DNA from: Romanomermis culicivorax | Taxonomy: Eukaryota; Nematoda; Enoplea; Mermithida; Mermithidae | DNA: 64,000 bases | Assembly (NCBI GenBank): GCA_963922205.1 | Contig: CAWUHX010000009.1 | Span: 1,302,001 to 1,366,000, forward strand | Direction of reading: 5' to 3' | Shown here: positions 59,401 through 64,000 of the stretch, one piece after another | Position numbering within the stretch: position 1 is the stretch's first letter | How the letters are laid out: the number at the start of each line of letters is the position of its first letter | Position numbers and translations under genes: made by a program | The notes under the pieces: generated by a model | Seen by the model: the letters and a program-made list of their open reading frames with translations, nothing else | The model's database searches: none | What the model was told of the DNA's origin: nothing

Positions 59401-60260
59401 AGCATATAATGATTTAAGTCTCGATTACTGTAGTTATGGTCGCCGGGCGCTGAATAACCGTGTGTCATGCCACTGGTTATTCAGCGCCCGGCGCTGAATA
59501 AAAAAAATAATGAAATACTGTTATAGAGCGCCGGGCGCTGCATAGCGCCTGCCGGGGGGAATCCCGCCCTAAACTTTTTCACATTAAAAATTTGCAGCAA
59601 TATCATTGACTTATACATCACAATTCCCAATTTATATTATTACACTTACACACTTTTCGTCAAACATAGAAATTAGCCACTAATCCAGGAAGAACTAACT
59701 GAAAATCAGTCGTCTTTACTGCAAAAATGGTTTTCTTTTTATTCAGTAAATTCTAAAAAAATTTCGGAAAATCCCGCTCTTTTTTTAAAATTCAGAATAC
59801 GAGTATGACCCTGAGCAAAGTAGACATGCTAATGGGAGCGCCTACAACCCAATATAGCCTCGACTTCGAAGCTCCAAATTTTTTACCGCCATTTAGCTGA
59901 ATTAATTTTTCGTATTTCTACGTTTTTTTCGCTAAAAGCACCGGTTCGGCGAAAAAACTGCTTACCACTTACCAGACTTTTGTCAGCCTTCCGGTCTTTG
60001 AGTTGTCGAACGAGCTCTCCTTGAACTCGTATTTGTTTGGCTAAATCTGTCTCATATTCTTCTTGATTTTGACGATTGCTACGGTCTTTATCGGCTGGCT
60101 GGACAACGGGATGTTTCTCGACTTTTTTGCTTATGCTTTTATGACAATCGACTGTTTTTTCGGACATAACTGGCACACTCCTTGCGAGGAAAGACAACGA
60201 TTTAATACAACTAAACGTATAACCGATGTGGCAGTGGCGAATAAAATAGTGAAAGAGCAT
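28662..60260 (-). CDS. HARS: Histidyl-tRNA synthetase, complete, 16 exons
   Basis: Charges tRNA-His with histidine; class II synthetase, homodimer. Exons (minus): 59973-60260, 45935-46021, 45049-45093, 44922-44996, 44745-44843, 44350-44475, 44183-44290, 43737-43835, 43572-43665, 43099-43244, 33034-33106, 32750-32840, 32531-32639, 32352-32468, 29341-29487, 28662-28733. All introns are GT-AG (introns 2 and 8 have GTTTCA/GTTTGT donors) and all phases join: 1,776 bp, 591 codons plus TGA. Order: N-terminal extension, WHEP helix pair, motif 1, motif 2 ([20 protein letters not shown]), histidine motifs [10 protein letters not shown] and GGGRYDDLVG, motif 3 ([11 protein letters not shown]), anticodon-binding domain. 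Length is slightly above the usual 500-odd residues because of the N-terminus. Introns 1 (14 kb), 10 (10 kb) and 14 (2.9 kb) are filled with transposons. AATAAA lies at 28609-28614, about 50 bp after the stop. Confidence 0.97.
29800..30232 (+). mobile_element. hAT-like MITE, family B, copy 2 (HARS intron 14)
   Basis: 433 bp, the most complete copy. It starts CACACATGTAATTGG and ends GTTACATGTATG, flanked by a perfect 8-bp duplication CTTCCGAC (29792-29799, 30233-30240). Contains CATATGGCTAGCCAT, its inverted partner ATGGCTAGCCATATG, and the GGCGCTTCGCGCC hairpin near 30024. Confidence 0.9.
31130..31510 (+). mobile_element. Diverged family B MITE
   Basis: Same landmarks in order (CCCATAGAAATC, CATGACTAGCCATAT, GCTTCGCGCC near 31320, ACAGAAATTACTATTTTTTA, end ATTAGATGTATGGC) but heavily diverged. 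No clear target duplication. The stretch before it (30241-31129) shows another GGCGCGAAGCGCC hairpin at 30840. Confidence 0.6.
31730..32110. repeat. Dispersed repeat family G, copy 1
   Basis: Shares order and many words with 35060-35430 in the same direction: TTGATTGATCCCCAGCAGATTC / TTGACCCCCAGCGGATTC, GATGAAGGAAAATGAG, and a shared end GGCTGACCACCAGCAGAATTT. Non-coding, class unknown. Confidence 0.65.
32352..33106 (-). CDS. HARS: HARS exons 11-14: histidine-binding motifs, motif 3, start of anticodon domain
   Basis: Exon 11 (33034-33106) has [14 protein letters not shown]; exon 12 (32750-32840) has [10 protein letters not shown]; exon 13 (32531-32639) [10 protein letters not shown] and motif 3; exon 14 (32352-32468) starts the anticodon-binding domain ([15 protein letters not shown]). 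Exons 11 and 12 end in phases 1 and 2; the split arginine codon AG/G across exons 12 and 13 restores the GGGRYD motif exactly, which fixes these borders. Confidence 0.95.
33517..33926 (+). mobile_element. hAT-like MITE, family B, copy 3 (HARS intron 10)
   Basis: Flanked by an 8-bp duplication with one mismatch (CAGGAAAT 33509-33516, CCGGAAAT 33927-33934). Its left end is diverged (CATGCATTTAAG); the right end is GTTACATGTATG. The hairpin is degraded to GGCGCATCGTGCC (near 33727). Confidence 0.8.
33960..35000 (+). repeat. LINE-like fragment, copy 1
   Basis: About 1 kb collinear with 52550-53540 in the same direction (shared: CTTCTTTGTGCCGAGA, TTTTGAATGGTGTAC, GCATTTCGGCA, ATGCAGTCGAC). Near 34730-34960 broken frames resemble the C-terminal end of a CR1/Jockey-type reverse transcriptase ORF ([14 protein letters not shown], then [10 protein letters not shown] with a later [15 protein letters not shown]). 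Assignment is by motif memory only. Confidence 0.5.
35060..35430. repeat. Dispersed repeat family G, copy 2
   Basis: Second copy of the repeat at 31730-32110, diverged. It is followed at 35436-35487 by a tRNA-like fragment (TTGGTGTAGTGGTTATCGCC, later GTTCGACGAACC) that is too short and lacks a proper anticodon arm; it may be a SINE-type head. Confidence 0.6.
35618..35769. mobile_element. Short hAT-like MITE
   Basis: 152 bp, ends CAGGGTTTTTTCCG and CGGAAAAAACCCTG, flanked by a perfect 8-bp duplication TTTACAAT (35610-35617, 35770-35777). The CAGGG start and 8-bp target are hAT hallmarks. Non-coding. Confidence 0.85.
35870..36060 (+). repeat. Dispersed repeat family F, copy 1
   Basis: Matches 58255-58440 in the same direction (CCCCTACCAARAGTCCTA, ATCGATCACTG, ATTTAGCTA, CTGAAAAATCTGACCTTGGG). 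Non-coding. The neighbouring 36220-36350 is rich in GGATCCGGAT words, like the element at 50531-51476. Confidence 0.6.
37195..38620. repeat. Dispersed repeat family A, copy 1 (interrupted)
   Basis: Collinear with 49030-49810 on the same strand: ATCTACAAGYATTGTGG, TCTATGATGACAAGTGA, ATTTATTCA-CTCTMATGAA, GCGCCTGAGCTAGG, then ACCGGCGCGAAGCGCC and AAAATGCACCAAAATGC. Interrupted by MITE copy 4. Partial copies occur at 36760-36900 and 48480-48640. Confidence 0.7.
37782..38203 (-). mobile_element. hAT-like MITE, family B, copy 4 (reverse orientation)
   Basis: Flanked by an 8-bp duplication with one mismatch, GTTTGAGA (37774-37781) and GTTTGGGA (38204-38211). Ends CATACATGTAAC and TTACATGTATG. It lies inside family A, which lies inside the mariner element: three layers of insertion. 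Confidence 0.9.
38673..39655 (+). pseudogene. mariner transposase remnant
   Basis: Recognisable in pieces: the N-terminal helix-turn-helix region ([36 protein letters not shown]), then, after a deleted or scrambled middle near 39000-39090, [15 protein letters not shown], the second catalytic aspartate in [11 protein letters not shown] (near 39355) and the third in the D34D-type [19 protein letters not shown] (near 39460), ending KLPVKW. The segment for the first aspartate is missing, and several stops and shifts are present, so it is dead. Confidence 0.85.
39729..40569. other. Intron 10 sequence, nothing recognised
   Basis: A/T-rich, no exon-like block or terminal-repeat element seen. Confidence 0.4.
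40570..40772. mobile_element. hAT-like MITE, family C, copy 1
   Basis: 203 bp, ends CATACCTGTA and TTACAGGTATG, flanked by a perfect 8-bp duplication AAATGAAG (40562-40569, 40773-40780). Contains long C/G runs, AACCCTGTACCC, TTTTTTGGCCTTTTTTGG and ACTGGTCGGAGGTC. Same family as 61679-61870. Confidence 0.9.
40773..43098. other. Intron 10 sequence with G-rich repeat remnant
   Basis: 41516-41539 is a run of about 24 G next to GGCGGCGGCC, part of a remnant ending in TGGATCCGCCACTG (near 41675). A GGCGCGAAG word recurs near 42800. No coding exon seen. The splice donor of exon 10 is at 43098. Confidence 0.45.
43099..45093 (-). CDS. HARS: HARS exons 3-10: catalytic core with motifs 1 and 2
   Basis: Eight exons separated by introns of 52-347 bp. 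Exon 3 [11 protein letters not shown]; exon 4 carries motif 1 ([18 protein letters not shown]); exon 5 [18 protein letters not shown]; exon 6 motif 2 with the ATP-binding arginine loop; exon 7 DFDIAG; exon 8 [11 protein letters not shown]; exons 9-10 the insertion domain up to [14 protein letters not shown]. Exon 9 ends in phase 1, joined by two bases of exon 10. Exon 10 (donor GTAAGT at 43098) is followed by a 9,992-bp intron. Confidence 0.95.
45125..45475 (+). mobile_element. Diverged family B MITE in HARS intron 2
   Basis: Has CATAAATGTGATTGGG, CATATGGCTAGCCATT, CCCCCAGGATTTACCAATCC and the TTTTTGAACAAAAAATGGTC block in the family order. The hairpin and right end are lost. Confidence 0.65.
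45935..46021 (-). CDS. HARS: HARS exon 2: second half of WHEP domain
   Basis: 29 codons in phase 0, from [16 protein letters not shown] to RRIVKTAK. It completes the WHEP helix pair and the linker to the catalytic core. Acceptor ATATTTCAG; donor is the atypical GTTTCA. It is separated from exon 1 by a 13,951-bp intron. Confidence 0.9.
46022..46509. other. Intron 1 sequence before the hAT element
   Basis: Nothing recognised apart from the exon 2 acceptor at its left edge. Confidence 0.4.
47766..48706. mobile_element. hAT-like MITE nested in the 3.5-kb hAT element
   Basis: 941 bp, ends CAGGGCCGTGCGCAGG and TTGCGCACGGCTATG, perfect 8-bp duplication GCTAGAGA (47758-47765, 48707-48714). Inside are three GGCGCGRAGCGCC hairpins (near 48131, 48203, 48570), each followed by GGAAAAWTTTT. 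Confidence 0.85.
49030..49810. repeat. Dispersed repeat family A, copy 2
   Basis: Uninterrupted counterpart of 37195-38620, ending with GCGCCTGAGCTAGG, ACCGGCGCGAAGCGCCGG and CACCAAAATGCATCTTTTCT. Flanked by ACAAGCCATT-rich sequence at 48835-48905 and 49825-49915. Confidence 0.7.
50531..51476. mobile_element. Probable hAT-like element with GGATCC-rich ends
   Basis: Ends TGGGGATGGGCC-GGATCC and, inverted, TAGGGATGGGCC with CCGGATCC inside. TAGGGATGGGC is a common hAT end. The target duplication is degraded, so the limits are approximate. Confidence 0.55.
51507..52302. mobile_element. Possible inverted-repeat element
   Basis: Ends ACCAGGCTTTTCT and AAAAAACCTGGT; inside both ends lie GGAGCCATTTTGGCTCC-type words and their inverse. 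No certain target duplication. Confidence 0.35.
52550..53540 (+). repeat. LINE-like fragment, copy 2
   Basis: Collinear partner of 33960-35000, strongly diverged, in HARS intron 1. A 74-codon frame (52757-52981) is not convincing as a protein. Confidence 0.5.
53541..54726. other. Intron 1 sequence with ACCCGGGT and fold-back words
   Basis: 54175-54245 is dense in ACCCGGGT words like the ends of the 46510-50055 element, ending GTGAAGC, so probably one end of a related hAT copy. 54320-54370 holds an inverted AAAATTTTCGTTTGTAC pair. No exon. Confidence 0.4.
54727..55454 (-). mobile_element. hAT-like element, family I, truncated copy
   Basis: Reverse complement of the left half of 62321-63636, from GACGTCGCTACT to the terminal CCAACCCTG. 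One end only; the opposite terminal repeat is missing. Confidence 0.75.
55455..56011. mobile_element. Inverted-repeat element with GGTGGCCACC ends
   Basis: About 557 bp with terminal inverted repeats of about 44 bp: GTATTAGTGCG, CTGGTGGCCACCCATCTT, then TAAC-TGTG-AATGC, and the inverse ending CGCACTAATAC. It abuts the truncated family I copy, so its own target duplication cannot be read. Confidence 0.7.
56012..56397. other. Intron 1 sequence with two palindromes
   Basis: GGCGCGAAGCGCC at about 56200 and TTGTGCCAATTGGCACAA near 56286-56303, both recurring elsewhere in the window. No exon. Confidence 0.5.
56398..56556. repeat. Cluster of TTATTCAGCGC hairpins, copy 1
   Basis: Four palindromes with arm TTATTCAGCGC, loop CCG/CGG and the inverse arm, spaced about 40-45 bp and separated by T/A tracts. 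A second cluster lies at 59440-59545. Confidence 0.75.
56557..59082. other. Intron 1 sequence; repeat family F copy 2 at 58255-58440
   Basis: Apart from family F (partner of 35870-36060) nothing is recognised. Short frames have random composition. Confidence 0.45.
59083..59328. mobile_element. hAT-like MITE, family C, diverged copy
   Basis: Has CATACCAGTGC, AACCCTGTACCC twice, a C run, GGTCGGATCTCTTACAGGTAT. A possible duplication AATCACTA/AATCACTG flanks it, with the left limit uncertain by about 12 bp. Confidence 0.65.
59440..59545. repeat. Cluster of TTATTCAGCGC hairpins, copy 2
   Basis: Three GCGCCCGGCGC-centred palindromes with TTATTCA/TGAATAA arms, as at 56398-56556. About 430 bp of unremarkable intron sequence follows before exon 1. 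Confidence 0.7.
59973..60260 (-). CDS. HARS: HARS exon 1: N-terminal extension and WHEP domain start
   Basis: 96 codons, donor GTAAGT. Two in-frame starts: ATG 60260 and ATG 60167 (codon 32). An in-frame TGA lies directly before the first. The 31-residue extension has R, H and K but no D or E, plus hydroxylated and hydrophobic residues, as in mitochondrial presequences; the second start begins MSEKTVD. The second ATG has G at -3, the first has T, so scanning ribosomes could use both. The last 25 residues ([20 protein letters not shown]) are the first WHEP helix. Confidence 0.9.
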
Positions 60261-60422
60261 TCATCCGAGGAAGACTGAGGTGGGCGGCGAATAACGAGAT
60301 GAAATTACATGCGTTATTACATTAAGCATCAGGGACGAAGTGTTAGCCCTCTTTTGATTGACCGAAATTACCGCCCCCTTGTTGATTAGTCAAAATTTTT
60401 GAGATGTCGAAAAATGCATTAC

Positions 60423-61156
60423 AGGGTGGCCACCAACCGGGAAAACCGGGAATTAACCAGCAATTTTTTTTCGAACCAGGAAAACCGGGAAATAACCGGG
60501 AATTTTGTGGCAAATGAAATATTTTTCGTGCAAAAGTACACAAAAATGAGAAAAAAATTTCGCCGCTTCGCGGCAATTTTTCTTTCTTTTTGTACTTTTT
60601 TATACATACTTATTAACTTATGGTAGTATATAAGTTGAATTAATCAATACTTTCAGCATTTTTACTTTTTCACAAGCATCGTCCGCGTATCGTGTCATCA
60701 TGAATTCATTTATTGATGAAAATTCATGTCATTTCTACTGATTACTATTTTATATACTTTTCAAGATTTTTATAATTCATTAAAACAATGGTCGGCAAAT
60801 CGACGTTTCAACTTAAAAAAAAACAACAGAAAGTCAATGATGATGCCGCCGCTGCTGGCAAAAGAAAGTTGTTGGTCGAAATCAAAGAATTAGAGAAAAA
60901 AAAGATGCGAATTCATCAAGAGTCGACGGCGGAGAAAAATTCTTTAGAGACTCGTATTCATGAACTCAAAAAACAATTGTAATGCTATGTCTTGCGAACG
61001 AATAAACTTTAGCCTAATATTACTGTTATATTTCTCAATATTAGTTTGTTAGATGAAACTTATACCTATTTGAAAAACCGGGAAAATTCTAAAACATAAC
61101 CGGGAAAACCGGGAGAAAACCGGGAATTTCATTTTGAAAAACCGGTGGCCACCCTG
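60423..61156. mobile_element. Nested CAGGGTGGCCACC element with a small ORF
   Basis: 734 bp with ends CAGGGTGGCCACC / GGTGGCCACCCTG and inner AACCGGGAAAACCGGG arrays on both sides. GCATTA stands directly outside both ends, so the duplication is at least 6 bp. The end sequence is hAT-like. A CGCCGCTTCGCGGC hairpin lies near 60561. Confidence 0.75.
60788..60982 (+). CDS. Small coiled-coil protein inside the nested element
   Basis: 64 codons, ATG after AAAACA, TAA stop. Starts MVGKSTFQLKKKQQKV and continues with lysine/glutamate-rich heptads (LLVEIKELEKKKMRI, LETRIHELKKQL) that predict a single coiled coil. An ACGAATAAAC polyadenylation-like word follows about 20 bp after the stop. The frame is intact in an otherwise non-coding element. 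It may be a captured host exon or an element-encoded peptide. No family recognised. Confidence 0.4.
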   Translation: MVGKSTFQLKKKQQKVNDDAAAAGKRKLLVEIKELEKKKMRIHQESTAEKNSLETRIHELKKQL

Positions 61157-61463
61157 GCATTATGTGCGTTTTAAATGGTTTTTACTAACAACTTCATTTG
61201 GAAGAGTTTCAACAGCACAGCTGCTGTACCCTAAGCCTACGTCTATGGAAAATTTTAAAGGAAAAATTAATGAAAAATACATATTAGCCGAAAAACCGTC
61301 TGGGGGGCGGTAATTTCGGCCAATCAGAAGAGGGCTAACACCTCATCCCTCCTAATGCTTAATCGTTATTACAACGTTGAATTCATCTCATCACAGTAAA
61401 ACATGTATCAAAAGTCTCAAAAACCGAGGCCATCCTTCGTGATCAGGATATGTATAATCTTAC

Positions 61464-61555
61464 CACAAAATCGCTAAGCAGCCAGCTCTGACTCGAGAAA
61501 ACGCTATCATCATCGACTTTCACTGTTCGAACAGGATAAAGTAGACTCTGAAGTC
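61464..61555 (-). CDS. Orphan internal exon
   Basis: Minus-strand block between a clean acceptor (ACGCTTCTTAG) and donor (GTAAGA). One frame is open: LQSLLYPVRTVKVDDDS followed by SWLLSDFV, 30 codons plus two leading bases. No neighbouring exon found. It lies just upstream of HARS on the same strand, so it could be an upstream exon of HARS or belong to a separate gene. Confidence 0.35.
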
Positions 61556-61678
61556 CTAAGAAGCGTCAGTCAACTGTTTTTACTGTATCCAATTTATTTC
61601 AAGATGAAATTTTTACAAAGCATTAGGGAGCAGCGTTTTTTTTTTGTGCACGGACATTTGTGCCAATTGGCACAAGAG

Positions 61679-61870
61679 CATACCTGTACTTGGGGGGGGG
61701 GACCCCTCCAACTTGGCCAACCCTGTACCCAAAATCATTTACCCCCCAACCCCCCCCCCAGTTTGGAAAAAATTTGCAAAAAAGTGTATATGTTTTTTGG
61801 CCTTTTTTGGGAAAAATTTCGACTTTTTCCTACCCCCCCCCCCCAACTGGTCGGAGGTCTTACAGGTATG
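61679..61870. mobile_element. hAT-like MITE, family C, copy 2
   Basis: 192 bp, CATACCTGTAC to TTACAGGTATG, perfect 8-bp duplication CACAAGAG (61671-61678, 61871-61878). It is inserted next to the palindrome TTGTGCCAATTGGCACAA (61659-61676). Confidence 0.9.
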
Positions 61871-62320
61871 CACAAGAGGAAAGAAGAATTTGTGCCAAGG
61901 GCACAAAAAATTTTTTTGAACTAGAAATATAACTGAAAAGTGAAAACTGCAAAAAAGTTTTAGGCCAAAAGTTTGATAAAAAGTTAACGTTACCGCATTA
62001 ATTTTTTGTAAAAATCGTGCCCAAATCTATATTTCAGCTCACCATGATGTCAGTGAGATAAGAAAAAACTGTGCAACAAAATAGTTCACGGAAATCCTAA
62101 AAGAAATAGAATGCTGATAAAATTTAAATAGGTCTTGAACAAGGCTGGAAAAAACCTAACCTAAAAATTTTCAAATTTAGGTTTTAGGTTTTTTACTAGG
62201 CTTTTTAGGTTTTTTAAGGTTTTTTAGGTTTTTTCTAGGTTTTATATTTTGTATTGCCCTACAATCGCTTACAAGACTACTTTAAGCCATATGAATTCTG
62301 TAAAATTAATGATAAAAGGC
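61871..62320. other. Flank with AGGTTTTTTAGGTTTTTT tract
   Basis: 62145-62245 is a degenerate array of AAACCT/TTAGGTTTTT words. No exon seen. Confidence 0.4.
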
Positions 62321-63636
62321 CAGGGTTGGCAAAAACCAAACTTTTGAAATTTCGATTTTTTGGTTTTTTGGTTTTTTAGTGGTTTTTTTTGGTTTAATTC
62401 TTTAGAATGTTTGGTACATCAAAGTAACTATGTAAAAAACTGCTAGAAGCTCCATGTATCATCTAAGACTAGTTAGGGTGCCTTAAAGTGGCAGCTAGAA
62501 CTATTAATCTTATCGGAAGTGTCATTATTTTATGCTATAGGAAATCCCTATTATAGCAATAGAAATACAGTAATAGTGGGCACATAAGAAAGAAACCATG
62601 AGTGAAGAACATAAGAAAGTAAAAATGGAACAGAGCATGCGATATGTAAGGCCCAAATTCAAGGAAAAGAAGAAAAATTACAAATAAAGAGAAATATACA
62701 ATACACAATGTAAGTAATCAAAACTCAATAGAAATCAACTACAGAATTGTATCAATGCATCACATATATACATATGCACAGAAATGGAAAAAGTTGAAAT
62801 GACACAACAATACCGTTTTCGATAAGAGGGTTTTAAATTGATAGATTAATACATATGTTATTAATATTACAAACAGCAGTTGAAGGTCCCACATAGGCAT
62901 TTCAGATGTTTCTAAATTTTTGCTTTTCAAACCTGTCTGCGAGCTATAACTACAGCAAATGGGTCTTATTATATATATTATTCTCGCTTGCATGATAGAT
63001 ATACATATTTTTGCACGATTTTTTCTACTTAGTAGCGACGTCAAGTCACATAAAAATGAGCCACTCAAAAGCTCTTCTCTTTGTTAACCTACAGTATGCT
63101 CAACTGATCTGCACAAAATTTCATTATTGTTGTCTCATTTATATTTTGAAATTTCGAGCTAAGAAAATTAAAAAGCTTACCGTAACAATGAATTCAGGAT
63201 TATTATACTCTATCATATTTTGTAAAATTTGGATGACCTATGTCACCCCGTATGGTCGGAGTAAACTCTACGAAAGATTTGGCGTCCATTTTTTTTGTGA
63301 GCAAATTATAGCAAACGCAACTCATGTACTAAATGTGTGCTTGCAAGATGGATGCAAAGGAAAGGATATCGATTGATTAATATCACATCTTTTGAGTGCG
63401 AAATGTATCATAAAAATACGACTTTTTTCTACTTTGTAGTGAAGTCAATTCAACTAAATTGATTGCTTTGTTAATTTAGATAGACACCAATATGCCTAGA
63501 AGATCGACTAATGTGAAAAAACAGTTTCCCAATGATTTCGGAAAAAAACCAAAAAACCAGAGATTTTCCAATTTTTTGGTTTTTTTAAAAAACCAAAAAA
63601 ACCAAAAACCAAAAAACCAAAGCCTTGCCAACCCTG
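62321..63636. mobile_element. hAT-like element, family I, complete copy
   Basis: 1,316 bp, ends CAGGGTTGGCAAAAACC and TTGCCAACCCTG, both bordered by GGTTTTTTGG tracts. Perfect 8-bp duplication TAAAAGGC (62313-62320, 63637-63644). CAGGGTTGGCAA is a classical hAT end. The interior has no intact transposase frame. Confidence 0.9.
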
Positions 63637-63703
63637 TAAAAGGCTAGCACACCTTTTCATATCAAAATAATGAGTCAAATGAAGAAAATTTATAAACTCA
63701 AAA

Positions 63704-63979
63704 TTAAGTGCACAACACAACAACATAACGTAACAACTTGACACGATTTCGGGCGTACTCAGATTTCTTGTGATGGTTGACCATATTTTTGCAGTGCTTG
63801 CATTTTGCAGATTTCAGCTTTTGTGGATTTTCGTAATCAGTAGACCACGTCCACAAGTCAGATTTTGACCGTCCAACGTTACTTGAAATAGAATGGTCGG
63901 CGTCAGTGCTGGCCACCGCCGTCGGTGTATCACCTTCCGAATCAATACAGATAATATTTTCGTCATCGGGATTTTGCAT
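63704..63979 (-). CDS. BED-type zinc-finger N-terminus, hAT transposase-like
   Basis: ATG at 63979, 91 codons. After an acidic, serine-rich lead (DDENIICIDSEGD) comes SDLWTWSTDYENPQKLKSAKCKHC and an HH pair, the aromatic-plus-CX2C pattern of BED fingers, which bind DNA in hAT transposases and derived proteins. The histidine part (MVNHHKKSEYARN) is plausible, but the frame then degenerates and stops, directly before the family I element. Either a broken transposase gene or a first exon; a possible parent for the many hAT-like MITEs here. Confidence 0.55.
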   Translation of the reverse strand: MQNPDDENIICIDSEGDTPTAVASTDADHSISSNVGRSKSDLWTWSTDYENPQKLKSAKCKHCKNMVNHHKKSEYARNRVKLLRYVVVLCT

Positions 63980-64000
63980 GTTTAAGGGCAAAAAGCAAAA

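Larger units (their letters stand above)
60321..61363. mobile_element. Inverted-repeat element with 9-bp target duplication
   Basis: 1,043 bp. Terminal inverted repeats of about 57 bp with few mismatches (ATTAAGCAT, GTGTTAGCCCTCTT, GACCGAAATTACCGCCCCC). Perfect 9-bp duplication CGTTATTAC (60312-60320, 61364-61372). Long inverted repeats with 9-bp duplications suggest a Mutator-like non-autonomous element. It holds the nested element 60423-61156. Its left edge is 60 bp from the first ATG of HARS, so the HARS promoter must lie in the 51-bp gap, inside the element or beyond it. Confidence 0.8.

Noticed and set aside
63011..63376. 121-codon plus-strand frame in the family I element
   Set aside because: No transposase motif; crosses repeat sequence shared with the reverse copy at 54727-55454.

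Overview
This is nuclear DNA of a multicellular animal. It has small spliced exons with GT-AG introns, a histidyl-tRNA synthetase of eukaryotic type with a WHEP domain, introns of 10-14 kb, mariner and hAT-like DNA transposons, and a very large LTR retroelement. Repeat content and the frequent CTACAGTA motif would suit a nematode or another repeat-rich invertebrate. No sequence here fixes the species.

Layout. 211-418 holds the last exon of an unrecognised plus-strand gene. 1278-17643 is a complete 16.4-kb Ty3/Gypsy-type LTR retroelement on the minus strand: two 1,426-bp LTRs, about 15 differences between them by eye, flanked by a 4-bp AGTA target duplication. In its own direction it reads: LTR, primer-binding site, 3.7-kb leader packed with diverged tandem arrays, gag, an env-like membrane glycoprotein, two aspartic-protease-like domains, reverse transcriptase, RNase H, integrase, a short tandem array, LTR. 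The glycoprotein lies upstream of pol and in the same open frame, which is not the usual order. The copy carries a gag frameshift, a pol frameshift and one in-frame stop in integrase.

17644-28119 is mostly repeats (tandem arrays, an 800-bp A/T array, two inverted-repeat elements). It also has spliced fragments of unrecognised genes, the best being three phase-matched minus-strand exons at 21783-22370. 28120-28556 is the 3' end of an unrecognised plus-strand gene, which ends tail-to-tail with histidyl-tRNA synthetase.

28662-60260 (minus) is a complete histidyl-tRNA synthetase gene of 16 exons. All splice phases join, giving 591 codons from the first ATG or 560 from the second; the 31-residue extension could target mitochondria. 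About 1.8 kb of coding sequence is spread over 31.6 kb because introns 1, 10 and 14 are filled with transposons, many with intact 8-bp target duplications. An inverted-repeat element with a perfect 9-bp target duplication ends about 50 bp upstream of the first start codon. The right end (61-64 kb) holds more hAT-like elements and a BED-type zinc-finger reading frame.
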